A stretch of 50,818 bases of DNA from an uncultured Lachnospiraceae bacterium (GTDB lineage Bacteria; Bacillota; Clostridia; Lachnospirales; Lachnospiraceae), in the NCBI GenBank assembly GCA_947593655.1, contig CANQDS010000008.1, forward strand, positions 1 to 50,818, in the 5' to 3' direction. The position numbers were made by a program, and so were the translations under genes. Shown piece by piece: positions 7,928-16,172 of this stretch. Under the pieces are notes generated by a model, which was given only the letters and a program-made list of their open reading frames with translations, did no database searches and was not told where the DNA came from. Within the stretch, counting starts at the first letter, position 1. Each line of letters starts with the position of its first letter.

Positions 7928-9244
7928 ATGGCAAAGAAACCTTATTCAGAGAGAAATTTGAAATTTGAAACTTTACAGCTGCATGTTGGACAGGAAAAGG
8001 CCGATCCCGTTACGGATGCGAGGGCCGTTCCGATCTATCAGTCCTCGTCGTTTGTATTCCACAATTCACAGCACGCCGCGGATCGTTTCAGCTTAAAGGA
8101 TGCCGGAAATATTTACGGCAGGCTGACGAATCCGACGCAGGATGTTTTTGAACAGCGGATGGCGGCGCTCGAAGGAGGAGCGGCGGCGCTTGCGGTTTCT
8201 TCCGGAGCGGCGGCGGTTACGTATGCGATCCAGAACCTTGCTTTTGCGGGCGACCATATCGTAGCGGCGCAGAATATCTACGGAGGAACCTACAACCTGC
8301 TTGCGCACACGCTGCCGGATTACGGCATCAGCACGACGTTTGTGGATCCTCTGGAGGTTTCCAATTTTGAGGATGCCATTCAGGAAAATACCAAGGCGGT
8401 CTTTATCGAGACGCTGGGGAACCCGAATTCCGAGGTGGCGGATATCGAAGCGGTCGCAGAGATCGCGCACCGGCACAACCTTCCGCTTTTGATCGATAAT
8501 ACATTCGGAACTTCCTACCTGATCCGCCCGATCGAATACGGCGCGGACATCGTGATCCATTCGGCGACGAAATTCATCGGCGGCCACGGCACCACGATCG
8601 GAGGCGTGATCGTGGATTCCGGGAAATTTGACTGGAAAGCTTCCGGAAAATTCCCGCAGCTTACCGAGCCGAATCCGAGTTACCACGGGATCAGCTTTGT
8701 GGATGCGGCGGGAGCTGCGGCTTATATCGTCCGGATCCGCGCGATCCTTTTAAGGGATACCGGTTCGACGCTTTCTCCGTTCCACAACTGGATCTTCCTT
8801 CAGGGACTGGAAACGCTTTCCCTGCGCGTGGAGCGCCATGTGCAGAATGCGCTGAAAGTCGTCGATTATCTGTCGAAGCACCCGATGGTGGAGAAAGTCA
8901 ACCATCCGGCGGTATCGCAGGATGCGAAACAGCAGGAACTTTACCGGAAATATTTCCCGAACGGCGGCGGTTCGATCTTTACCTTCGAGATCAAAGGCGG
9001 AGAAGAAACCGCGCTCCGGTTTATCGATAATCTGGAGCTTTTCTCGCTGCTGGCGAATGTCGCGGACGTCAAATCGCTGGTCATCCATCCGGCGACGACG
9101 ACTCATGCGGAGCTGAACGCCGAGGAACAGGCGGCGCAGGGCATTAAGCCGAATACGATCCGCCTTTCGATCGGAACGGAAAATATCAACGATATTATTG
9201 AAGATCTGGACGGGGCGTTTGAAGCGGTTTCCGAACAGGCGTAA
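7928..9244 (+). CDS. metY: O-acetylhomoserine sulfhydrylase
   Basis: A 438-residue PLP enzyme of the Cys/Met metabolism family. It makes homocysteine from O-acetylhomoserine and sulfide (or cysteine from O-acetylserine) in the cytosol. The opening LKFETLQLHVGQ and YGRLTNPTQDVFEQRMAALEGG are typical of this family. The PLP lysine is K215 in HSATKFIGGHG, and the C-terminal LSIGTENINDIIEDL is present. ATG 7928 has AGGAG at 7914-7918 with 9-nt spacing; ATG 7922 is too close and an upstream in-frame start at 7886 is unlikely. No SAM riboswitch or T-box is visible in the short leader. Single-gene unit by spacing. Confidence 0.93.
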   Translation: MAKKPYSERNLKFETLQLHVGQEKADPVTDARAVPIYQSSSFVFHNSQHAADRFSLKDAGNIYGRLTNPTQDVFEQRMAALEGGAAALAVSSGAAAVTYAIQNLAFAGDHIVAAQNIYGGTYNLLAHTLPDYGISTTFVDPLEVSNFEDAIQENTKAVFIETLGNPNSEVADIEAVAEIAHRHNLPLLIDNTFGTSYLIRPIEYGADIVIHSATKFIGGHGTTIGGVIVDSGKFDWKASGKFPQLTEPNPSYHGISFVDAAGAAAYIVRIRAILLRDTGSTLSPFHNWIFLQGLETLSLRVERHVQNALKVVDYLSKHPMVEKVNHPAVSQDAKQQELYRKYFPNGGGSIFTFEIKGGEETALRFIDNLELFSLLANVADVKSLVIHPATTTHAELNAEEQAAQGIKPNTIRLSIGTENINDIIEDLDGAFEAVSEQA

Positions 9245-9271
9245 CGCAGCACTATTTTTTTCCAAAACGGA

Positions 9272-9300
9272 TTGTATTTCCACAAAAAGAGGTATAAAAT
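9272..9300 (+). promoter_or_regulatory. Probable promoter of pta
   Basis: TTGTAT (9272-9277), 17-nt spacer and TAAAAT (9295-9300), 44 bp before the pta start codon. Confidence 0.5.
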
Positions 9301-9343
9301 AAATTTCAGGGGTATTTTAAAAAATTAAAAGGAGATAGGAAAT

Positions 9344-10327
9344 ATGTTTGGTTTTGGTCAGTTGATTGACATTCTTAAGAAAAATCCGAAGAAGATCGTT
9401 TTTACGGAAGGAAACGATCCGCGGATCTTAGAGGCTGCTTCCCGCCTTCTGGCAGGATATTTCCTCCATCCGATCTTAGTCGGGAATGAAGAAGAGATCC
9501 TCAAAGCGGCGGAGGACAGCGGCTATAATATCCGGGGCGCGCAGATCGTGGATCCGGCGGATTTTGACCGGATCGATGAAATGGTCGATCTGTTCTGCGA
9601 ACTCCGCAAGAGCAAGGGCGTGACGCCGGAGCAGGCGAGAAAGACGCTGGCGCAGGGCAATTATTTCGGAACGATGTTAGTGAAAATGGGAATAGCGGAT
9701 GCCCTGTTAGGCGGCGCGACCTATTCGACGGCGGATACGGTGCGTCCGGCGCTTCAGCTGATCAAGACCAAGCCGGGAAATTCCATTGTTTCCTCCTGCT
9801 TTATTCTGGTTCGCCCGTCTGCAACGGGAGAGAATGAAGTTCTGGCGATGGCGGACTGCGCGATCAATATCCGCCCGTCCGAAGATGAACTGGTTGAGAT
9901 CGCGGGCGAAGCGGCGAGCTGCGCCAAGATCTTCGGGATTGATCCGAAGCTTGCCTTTTTAAGTTATTCCACGTTCGGCTCCGGAAAAGGCGAGGATGTG
10001 GACCGGATGCGCAATGCGGCGCAGAAAGCGAAGAAGCAGTATCCGGATCTTCCGATCGAAGGCGAGATGCAGTTTGACGCGGCGGTGTCCTTAAACGTAG
10101 CCCGCACGAAATGTCCGGATTCCGAAGTGGCCGGTCATGCCAATACCTTTATTTTCCCGGATATCAGCTCGGGAAATATCGGTTATAAGATCGCACAGCG
10201 TCTGGGGCACTTTGATGCCTACGGGCCGATCCTCCTCGGACTGAATGCGCCGATCAACGACTTGTCGCGCGGCTGCAACGCATCGGAGGTTTATTCTATG
10301 GCGATCATTACGGCGGCGCTTGCATAA
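9344..10327 (+). CDS. pta: Phosphate acetyltransferase
   Basis: A 327-residue short-form Pta (about 320-340 in Firmicutes) that interconverts acetyl-CoA and acetyl phosphate for acetate formation and ATP yield. Family segments visible are IVFTEGNDPRILEAA near the N-terminus, GGATYSTADTVRPALQ in the middle, and GHANTFIFPDISSGNIGYKI with GPILLGLNAPINDLSRGC near the C-terminus. AAAGGAG precedes the ATG. The usual partner acetate kinase gene does not follow; ispF comes next after about 125 bp, so pta is probably monocistronic here. Confidence 0.95.
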   Translation: MFGFGQLIDILKKNPKKIVFTEGNDPRILEAASRLLAGYFLHPILVGNEEEILKAAEDSGYNIRGAQIVDPADFDRIDEMVDLFCELRKSKGVTPEQARKTLAQGNYFGTMLVKMGIADALLGGATYSTADTVRPALQLIKTKPGNSIVSSCFILVRPSATGENEVLAMADCAINIRPSEDELVEIAGEAASCAKIFGIDPKLAFLSYSTFGSGKGEDVDRMRNAAQKAKKQYPDLPIEGEMQFDAAVSLNVARTKCPDSEVAGHANTFIFPDISSGNIGYKIAQRLGHFDAYGPILLGLNAPINDLSRGCNASEVYSMAIITAALA

Positions 10328-10342
10328 GCCTGGTACTGTCCC

Positions 10343-10373
10343 GCGAACGGAGTGAGCCAATGACAGTTTAAGT
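10343..10373 (+). repeat. Dispersed intergenic motif, copy near pta
   Basis: GCGAACGGAGTGAGCCAATG followed by ACAGTTTAAGT resembles the stretch AACGAAGTGAGTGGCTGACAG at 46151-46171 downstream of the carbamate kinase gene. Both lie directly after a gene end. Likely a degenerate dispersed repeat. Confidence 0.35.
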
Positions 10374-10394
10374 AGAAATAAGGAATCAGAATGG

Positions 10395-10417
10395 GCTGCC
10401 CGGAATCTGCGGGCAGC
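10395..10417 (+). other. Hairpin between pta and ispF
   Basis: GCTGCCCG (10395-10402) pairs with CGGGCAGC (10410-10417), 7-nt loop. It is followed by TCATCATCATT and not by a clean T-run, so it is a weak terminator or a leader structure ahead of ispF. Confidence 0.45.
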
Positions 10418-10453
10418 TCATCATCATTGAAAAGGCAAAAAGGAGGGGAACGG

Positions 10454-10981
10454 ATGCGGATAGGAATGGGATATGACGTACACAGGCTGACGGAGAACCG
10501 GGCGCTTGTCTTAGGCGGCGTGACAATTCCGCATACTCTGGGGCTGCTGGGGCATTCGGACGCGGATGTGCTTTTACATGCGGTAATGGATGCGCTGCTC
10601 GGCGCTGCGGCGCTCGGCGACATCGGAAAGCATTTTCCGGATACCGATCCGGCGTACAGCGGGATTTCCAGCATGAAGCTCTTAGAACAGGTCGGGACGA
10701 TGATCGCGGAAAAAGGATATGTCGTTGATAACATTGATGCCGTGGTGATTGCACAGAAGCCGAAGCTGCGCCCGTACATAGAACAGATGGAGCAGAATAT
10801 TGCGGATGTGCTGCAGATCGCAAAAGAACAGGTCAATGTAAAAGCGACGACGGAAGAAGGACTCGGTTTTTCCGGGCGTGAAGAGGGCATTGCCGCGCAG
10901 GCGGTCTGTCTGCTGAGCGGTTTTTACGAGGGCAGCGTGCCGGTCGGAGGCTGCGGGGGATGCAGCGGGTGCGCGGGCTAG
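10454..10981 (+). CDS. ispF: 2-C-methyl-D-erythritol 2,4-cyclodiphosphate synthase
   Basis: A 175-residue protein of the MEP isoprenoid pathway. It cyclises CDP-methylerythritol phosphate to the 2,4-cyclodiphosphate with release of [15 protein letters not shown] supplies the metal ligands D8 and H10, [11 protein letters not shown] supplies H42, and the CMP-binding region [20 protein letters not shown] is intact. AGGAGGGG at 10441-10448 fixes the ATG at 10454; a longer upstream frame is not needed. The family usually ends near residue 157-160. This one has an added tail of about 15 residues ending [11 protein letters not shown] with three cysteines. In related genomes ispF tends to lie close to cysS; here a 2.5-kb insert separates them. 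Confidence 0.95.
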   Translation: MRIGMGYDVHRLTENRALVLGGVTIPHTLGLLGHSDADVLLHAVMDALLGAAALGDIGKHFPDTDPAYSGISSMKLLEQVGTMIAEKGYVVDNIDAVVIAQKPKLRPYIEQMEQNIADVLQIAKEQVNVKATTEEGLGFSGREEGIAAQAVCLLSGFYEGSVPVGGCGGCSGCAG

Positions 10982-11005
10982 GGTGGATGGACTAGAAATA
11001 CGCGG

Positions 11006-11046
11006 GTAACAGTTCAGCCTAGGACTTTGCACTTGCTGCAAAGTCC
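11006..11046. repeat. Half copy of the GTAACAGTTCAGCC repeat with adjoining hairpin
   Basis: GTAACAGTTCAGCCT (11006-11020) is identical to the left arm of the palindrome at 45039. It is followed directly by the hairpin GGACTTTGC (11022-11030) with GCAAAGTCC (11038-11046), 7-nt loop. A degenerate right arm (GTAAGAACGTGTAA) may follow. The element lies 25 bp after the ispF stop and could also end the ispF transcript. Confidence 0.6.
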
Positions 11047-11089
11047 GTAAGAACGTGTAAATTTTGCCGAGTGGGAATCCCGGAATGTA

Positions 11090-11117
11090 TTGACATTTGC
11101 TGGGATTTTGCTAAAAT
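11090..11117 (+). promoter_or_regulatory. Promoter of the transglutaminase-like gene
   Basis: TTGACA (11090-11095), 16-nt spacer and TAAAAT (11112-11117), 52 bp before the ATG at 11170 with GGAAAGGTG in between. Confidence 0.65.
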
Positions 11118-11169
11118 GAAAGACACGTAACATATTAACCCTATAGTAATTAAGGAAAGGTGATGAGAG

Positions 11170-13377
11170 ATGTTTAAGAAATGGAAAGGCGCTCTGATCC
11201 TTCTGCTGTGCCTGACGCTGTGCGTGCAGTATGTACCGCGCGTATTTGCTGAAGATGCAGCCGGGGAAACGGAGTGGATCGATCTGGAAGGCAAGGTGGT
11301 CGGACAGGAACCATCGCAGCAGCAGATCATGCTGATGTCGCTGGCCAAGGATGGAAGCGTCGCGCTGCAATCCGGCAGTTATACGAATTGGATCGACCGG
11401 GTGGACATACCGGAATACGCGAAAGATTTGTATGACCAGCTTGCGGATGAATTGTTCTGGACGGATGATGCGAATTTCAGTGCAACAGGAACGAACGCCA
11501 GAACGGTTACTTATAAGTATGCAGATGGGCATGAGGAACCGCATACATTAAATGTGATCGATGTTTATGAAAAATCGTATCCGGACGGAGTAACAGATGA
11601 TGTCGCTGATGCTGATGCGGCTGAAGCTGCTGCTTATATTCAGGCTGCCTGTGATGCTTTGGATCGTGACTATCCGGGGCTTTACTGGCTTTCCGGAATG
11701 GTGAAGACCGGAACTTCGTATTCTGTTTCCAGCAGAGACGGTCAGATTACCGGAGTTAAGGTCTATCTGATCTTAAAGGATCATACATCGGGCGATGAGT
11801 ATGATATGAGGCGTTCCGGTTATCAGACTGCGGCTGCTGTTCGGAACGCGATTGCAGAACGTGATGCTGCCGCAAAGGTGATTCTGGACGGTGCATCCGG
11901 GGACGCTTATAAGCAGATTCAGTATTTCAACAAGTGGCTGACAGATCACAACGAGTACAATACGAATCTTGCGACCGCTGCTTCCGCTTCACCGCTGTCA
12001 TGGGAATGTATCAGTGCATTAAAGGGCAGCACGGGAACGAACGGCCCGGTATGCGAAGGCTATGCCCGCGCATTTAAATATCTGTGCGACGAGAAAGGGA
12101 TTCCTTGTGTACTCGTAGACGGAAATGCTAAGAATAAGGCAGATTCCGCGGGAGAAGCCCATATGTGGAACTATGTAAAGCTGGGTGAACAGTGGTATGC
12201 CGTTGATGTAACGTGGAACGATCCGGTTGTAGATGGAAGAACCGGTGCATTATCGGGAGGTGAACGGGAACTTTATCTTGCAGTCGGTGCAAATACCGTG
12301 AACGATAGCGGTATGACATTCAAGGAGTCTCATCCGGCAGAAAACCGGGTATCCACGAGTGGAACCGGATTTACAAACGGACCGGAGTTAAGCGAGGAGA
12401 AATTTGATACAAATACAAAACTTCCGGATCTGACTGATCCGGAACCGGATGATTCATCGGAAGGCGAAGGCTCGGGAAGCGAGAACGATCCGGAACAGGA
12501 TCAGCCGAGCAACCCGCCGTCGGAAAGTGAAGGCTCAGGAAGCGAGAACGATCCGGAACAGGATCAGCCGAGCAACCCGCCGTCGGAAGGCGAAGGCTCG
12601 GGAAGCGAGAACGATCCGGAACAGGATACGCCAAGCAACCCGCCGTCGGAAGGTGAAGGATCAGGAAGCGGAACAGAACCAAGCAACCCGCCGGCAGGAA
12701 GCGGAACCGATTCGGGAACATCGGATGCTTCACAGGAGATGGGGAATACAACGGCAGCGGCTGTTGCTGCTGATATTCAGAGTGCGGCTGCATCAGGAAA
12801 CGGCACGGTTACGGTTACGATGGGAAATGACACCGAAATCCCGCAGACCGTACTGGACGCAGCGAAAAACAAAAATGTTGATCTGGTGCTGAATATGAAC
12901 GGATACCAGTGGGTGATCAACGGCAGGGACATTACAACTGTCGCTTCCGGCGGGATCGATCTGGGAGTTGCCAAAGATGTGCCGAATGCAGTACCGGACA
13001 GCCTGATCGCATCCGTTGCGGACGGACAGGCGGACTCGTTCACGCTTTCTTTGAACCATAACGGAACATTTGGATTCAAAGCGGTTCTGACGATTCCGGC
13101 AGGCAGGGAATATTCCGGAAAATACGGGAATCTGTATTATTACAATAAGGACAGCGGAAAGCTGGAATTTGTGAGCGCAGGAAAGATTGCTTCCAACGGC
13201 GAGGTAAGCTTCACGTTTACCCATGCTTCCGATTATGTGGTAGTGATCGGCGAGAATCAGACGCCTGCGGCAAGTCCGGCAACGGGCGATCCGTCACTGA
13301 TGATCTTATATGTCATCCTGCTTGCGGCTGCGGCTGCAGCTGCCGGAATGGCAATCGTAAGACGCAGAAATGCTTGA
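11170..13377 (+). CDS. Cell-wall anchored transglutaminase-like surface protein
   Basis: A 735-residue secreted protein. The signal peptide spans residues 1 to about 27 (hydrophobic core ALILLLCLTLCVQ, cleavage near VFA). A transglutaminase/protease-like core holds the triad C295 (GPVCEGYARAF), H331 (EAHMWNYV) and D346 (YAVDVTWNDP), so it may be a peptidase or crosslinking enzyme acting outside the cell. Residues 430-505 are a Pro/Ser/Glu repeat spacer, and a beta-rich domain follows. The C-terminus is a sortase-type signal: SPATG at 702-706, a hydrophobic helix and RRRNA. It has its own promoter and terminator between ispF and cysS, suggesting insertion into a conserved block. Substrate unknown. 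Confidence 0.85.
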   Translation: MFKKWKGALILLLCLTLCVQYVPRVFAEDAAGETEWIDLEGKVVGQEPSQQQIMLMSLAKDGSVALQSGSYTNWIDRVDIPEYAKDLYDQLADELFWTDDANFSATGTNARTVTYKYADGHEEPHTLNVIDVYEKSYPDGVTDDVADADAAEAAAYIQAACDALDRDYPGLYWLSGMVKTGTSYSVSSRDGQITGVKVYLILKDHTSGDEYDMRRSGYQTAAAVRNAIAERDAAAKVILDGASGDAYKQIQYFNKWLTDHNEYNTNLATAASASPLSWECISALKGSTGTNGPVCEGYARAFKYLCDEKGIPCVLVDGNAKNKADSAGEAHMWNYVKLGEQWYAVDVTWNDPVVDGRTGALSGGERELYLAVGANTVNDSGMTFKESHPAENRVSTSGTGFTNGPELSEEKFDTNTKLPDLTDPEPDDSSEGEGSGSENDPEQDQPSNPPSESEGSGSENDPEQDQPSNPPSEGEGSGSENDPEQDTPSNPPSEGEGSGSGTEPSNPPAGSGTDSGTSDASQEMGNTTAAAVAADIQSAAASGNGTVTVTMGNDTEIPQTVLDAAKNKNVDLVLNMNGYQWVINGRDITTVASGGIDLGVAKDVPNAVPDSLIASVADGQADSFTLSLNHNGTFGFKAVLTIPAGREYSGKYGNLYYYNKDSGKLEFVSAGKIASNGEVSFTFTHASDYVVVIGENQTPAASPATGDPSLMILYVILLAAAAAAAGMAIVRRRNA
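12457..12690 (+). repeat. 63-bp in-frame tandem repeats (wall spacer)
   Basis: Three full units (12457-12519, 12520-12582, 12583-12645) and a partial fourth encode 21 residues each of the type SEGEGSGSENDPEQDQPSNPP. They form an extended acidic spacer between the enzymatic core and the C-terminal domains. The near identity suggests length variation. Confidence 0.85.
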
Positions 13378-13396
13378 TAAAAAAGAAAACCGGAAG

Positions 13397-13421
13397 GGTG
13401 CAGCGGATCGCTGCACCTTTT
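13397..13421 (+). terminator. Rho-independent terminator
   Basis: GGTGCAGCG (13397-13405) pairs with CGCTGCACC (13409-13417), 3-nt loop, followed by TTTTCC. It ends the transglutaminase-like transcript. Confidence 0.85.
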
Positions 13422-13448
13422 CCTGCATTTCGCGGAAAATACTTTCTC

Positions 13449-13477
13449 TTGACAAAATGCGAATTACTGCATAAACT
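13449..13477 (+). promoter_or_regulatory. Promoter of the cysS operon
   Basis: TTGACA (13449-13454), 17-nt spacer and TAAACT (13472-13477), 50 bp before cysS. The leader is too short for a T-box and no T-box sequence is seen. Confidence 0.65.
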
Positions 13478-13526
13478 AAATTAGAAAATCACTGATCGAT
13501 CATATTTTTGTTTCGGGAGCATACAA

Positions 13527-14957
13527 ATGGAGAATAAATTTTGTATTTACAATACATTGAGCCGGACGGTGGAAACGGTCATTCCGAATGAGGACGGGAA
13601 GATCGCCATGTACACCTGCGGGCCGACGGTTTACCATTATGCGCATATCGGGAATCTGCGCAGCTACATCATGGAGGACATTCTGGAGAAAGCGCTCCGC
13701 TATATCGGCTATGACGTGAAGCGCGTCATGAACATCACGGATGTCGGCCATCTTTCCAGCGATGCGGATACCGGGGAGGATAAGATGCTCGCGGGCGCAA
13801 AGCGCGAGCATAAGACGGTCATGGATGTTGCGCGGTTCTATACGGACGCCTTTTTTTCGGACTGTAAGAAGCTGAACATCAAGCGGCCGGACGTGGTGGA
13901 GCCTGCGACCAACTGCATACCGGAATTTATCCATATGATCAGCGTCCTTTTGGAGAAAGGGTATGCCTATCAGGCGGGCGGCAATGTTTACTTTGATACT
14001 TCCCGGCTGGAAGATTACTTTGTCTTTTCTTCCGCAGTGGAAAAGGAGCAGCTTCAGGTCGGCGTCCGCGACGATGTGGACGAGGATCCGAACAAACGGA
14101 ATAAGAATGATTTTGTGCTCTGGTTTACGAAATCCAAGTTCGAAGACCAGGCGTTGAAATGGGAAAGCCCGTGGGGCACGGGGTATCCGGGCTGGCATAT
14201 CGAGTGCTCCTGCATCAGCATGAAGCATCTGGGCGGGCGGATGGATATCCATTGCGGCGGCGTGGACAATATTTTTCCGCATCATACGAATGAGATCGCG
14301 CAGTCGGAAGCGTATCTGGGGCATAAATGGTGCAATTACTGGTTCCATGTGCACCATCTGAACGACAAGTCCGGCAAAATGAGCAAGTCCAAAGGGGATT
14401 TCCTGACGGTGTCGCTTTTGGAGGAGAAAGGCTATGATCCGCTGGTTTACCGCTTGTTCTGCCTGCAGTCCCATTACCGCAAACCGTTAGAGTTTTCCTA
14501 TGAGGTTCTGGACAATATGACGGCCGCTTATGAGAAGCTCGTGAAACGGATCGCGGAGTTAAACGGCGAAGGGGAAACGGACGCGGAGGCGTTTGCGGAT
14601 TACCGGAACCGGTTTATGGAATATCTGTGCAGCGATCTGAATACTTCTATGGCGGTTACGGTTATTTATGACCTGTTAAAAGCCGATATCAATGATAAGA
14701 CGAAGCTTGCGCTGATCGCGGATTTCGACCAGGTGCTGTCTTTGAACTTAACGGAAGCGGCGGCACGGTTAAAGGAAGCGGGTTCCGGCGTGGATGCAGA
14801 ACTGGAATCTTATATTAAAGACCGGATCGCGGAGCGCGCCGCGGCGAAGAAAGAGAAGGATTTTGCACGGGCGGATGCGATCCGGGCGGAACTTCTCGAC
14901 CGGGGCATCGCGATCAAGGATACAAGGGAAGGCACGGTATGGGAGAAGATTTCATGA
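13527..14957 (+). CDS. cysS: Cysteinyl-tRNA synthetase
   Basis: A 476-residue class I aminoacyl-tRNA synthetase that charges tRNA-Cys. The HIGH motif is AHIGNLR within TCGPTVYHYAHIGNLR, the KMSKS motif is GKMSKSKGDF, and zinc ligands include the Cys of TCGPTVY, the Cys of WHIECSC and the His-rich DNIFPHHTNEIAQSE. The C-terminal DALR-like helical part ends with a typical RDGTVWE-like sequence (DTREGTVWEKIS). It opens a compact operon: mrnC overlaps its stop codon, then rlmB, sigH and mecA follow. This order matches the conserved Firmicute cysS-mrnC-rlmB-sigH cluster. Confidence 0.97.
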   Translation: MENKFCIYNTLSRTVETVIPNEDGKIAMYTCGPTVYHYAHIGNLRSYIMEDILEKALRYIGYDVKRVMNITDVGHLSSDADTGEDKMLAGAKREHKTVMDVARFYTDAFFSDCKKLNIKRPDVVEPATNCIPEFIHMISVLLEKGYAYQAGGNVYFDTSRLEDYFVFSSAVEKEQLQVGVRDDVDEDPNKRNKNDFVLWFTKSKFEDQALKWESPWGTGYPGWHIECSCISMKHLGGRMDIHCGGVDNIFPHHTNEIAQSEAYLGHKWCNYWFHVHHLNDKSGKMSKSKGDFLTVSLLEEKGYDPLVYRLFCLQSHYRKPLEFSYEVLDNMTAAYEKLVKRIAELNGEGETDAEAFADYRNRFMEYLCSDLNTSMAVTVIYDLLKADINDKTKLALIADFDQVLSLNLTEAAARLKEAGSGVDAELESYIKDRIAERAAAKKEKDFARADAIRAELLDRGIAIKDTREGTVWEKIS

Positions 14958-15388
14958 GCAGCGGAATTAATTCCTATATCCGGGAGCAGTTTGGCAATCC
15001 GGAAGTGGATATCCGGACGTATTCTCCTCTGGTGCTGGCCTACATCGGAGACGGGGTGTTTGATCTGGTCATCCGGTCGGTTGTCGTAGGAAAGGGCAAT
15101 ACGAAGGCCGGAAGGCTCCACAAACGGACCAGCCGCATCGTGAAAGCGCATACGCAGGCGATGATGGTCAAGGCGCTGGCCGACGTACTGACGGAAGAAG
15201 AAGCGGGGATCTACCGCCGGGGGAGGAATGCCAAATCCCCGAACATCGCCAAACATGCGACGGTGGAGGATTACCGGAAAGCGACCGGTTTTGAGGCGCT
15301 GGTCGGTTATCTGTACCTGACCGACCGCTTTGAACGGATCGTCGAGCTTTCGAAGCTGGCGATGCAGAGGCTGAAACTGGAAGCATAG
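14954..15388 (+). CDS. mrnC: Mini-ribonuclease III
   Basis: About 144 residues, an RNase III catalytic domain without the dsRNA-binding domain. It matures 23S rRNA in Firmicutes. SPLVLAYIGDGVFDLVIR carries the conserved acidic active site and NAKSPNIAKHATVEDYRKATGFEALVGYLYL the second conserved block. ATG 14954 overlaps the cysS stop as ATGA, with GGGAGAAG at 14941-14948; ATG 14939 is an alternative giving five more residues. Overlap implies translational coupling to cysS. Confidence 0.93.
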   Translation: MSSGINSYIREQFGNPEVDIRTYSPLVLAYIGDGVFDLVIRSVVVGKGNTKAGRLHKRTSRIVKAHTQAMMVKALADVLTEEEAGIYRRGRNAKSPNIAKHATVEDYRKATGFEALVGYLYLTDRFERIVELSKLAMQRLKLEA

Positions 15389-15417
15389 GAAACGGCATAG
15401 GAAGAACGGAGATATTT

Positions 15418-16167
15418 ATGGAAGACCAGGGAAATAAGATCGAGGGGCGCAATCCCGTACTGGAAGCGTTCCGCTCCGGAAAGACGATCGATAAGCTCTT
15501 TGTTCTGGACGGCTGCCAGGACGGCCCCGTCAGAACGATCATACGGGAAGCGGGGAAACAGGATACCATCATAAACTATGTCTCGAAAGAGCGTCTGGAT
15601 CAGCTTTCCGAAACGGGAAAACATCAGGGAGTGGTTGCAATTTCCGCGGCATACGCATATGCTGAAATAGAGGATCTGCTGCGGGCGGCCGAAGAGAAAG
15701 GGGAACCGCCGTTTCTGATCCTTCTCGACGGGATCGAAGATCCGCATAATCTGGGGGCGATCCTGCGGACCGCGAATGTGTGCGGGGCGCACGGAGTCAT
15801 TATCCCGAAGCGCAGGGCGGTCGGGCTCACCCCGGCGGCAGTCAAGGCTTCCGCGGGAGCGGTAAACTACACTCCGGTAGCGAAAGTGCCGAATCTGTCC
15901 AATACGATCCGGGAATTAAAGGAACGCGGGATGTGGTTCGCCTGTGCGGATATGGACGGAACAGCCATGTACGATCTGAACCTGACCGGTCCGATCGGGC
16001 TTGTGATCGGGAACGAAGGAGAAGGTGTCAGCAGGCTCGTCCGCGAGAACTGCGATATGACGGCGGCGATTCCGATGCGGGGCGAGATCGGCTCCTTAAA
16101 TGCATCGGTTGCGGCAGGCGTGCTGGCCTATGAAGTAGTCCGCCAGCGGATGGCCAAAAGAGGGTAG
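15418..16167 (+). CDS. rlmB: 23S rRNA (guanosine-2'-O-)-methyltransferase, SpoU family
   Basis: A 249-residue RlmB/TrmH-type methyltransferase with SAM bound in a trefoil knot. The N-terminal substrate-binding domain starts IEGRNPVLEAFRSGK. Motif 1 is DGIEDPHNLGAILRTANVCG, motif 2 is GLVIGNEGEGVSRLV and motif 3 is IPMRGEIGSLNASVAAGVL, all complete. GGAGATATTT precedes the ATG. Fourth-position genes such as the yacP RNase found next in bacilli are missing; sigH follows after 5 bp. Confidence 0.95.
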   Translation: MEDQGNKIEGRNPVLEAFRSGKTIDKLFVLDGCQDGPVRTIIREAGKQDTIINYVSKERLDQLSETGKHQGVVAISAAYAYAEIEDLLRAAEEKGEPPFLILLDGIEDPHNLGAILRTANVCGAHGVIIPKRRAVGLTPAAVKASAGAVNYTPVAKVPNLSNTIRELKERGMWFACADMDGTAMYDLNLTGPIGLVIGNEGEGVSRLVRENCDMTAAIPMRGEIGSLNASVAAGVLAYEVVRQRMAKRG

Positions 16168-16172
16168 CAGGA

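Noticed and set aside
13422-13526. T-box leader before cysS
   Set aside because: No T-box sequence or specifier stem; space is taken by a promoter.
13500-14474. Long minus-strand frame opposite cysS
   Set aside because: It lies fully inside a certain cysS gene on the other strand and has no family features; a by-product of GC-rich codon use.
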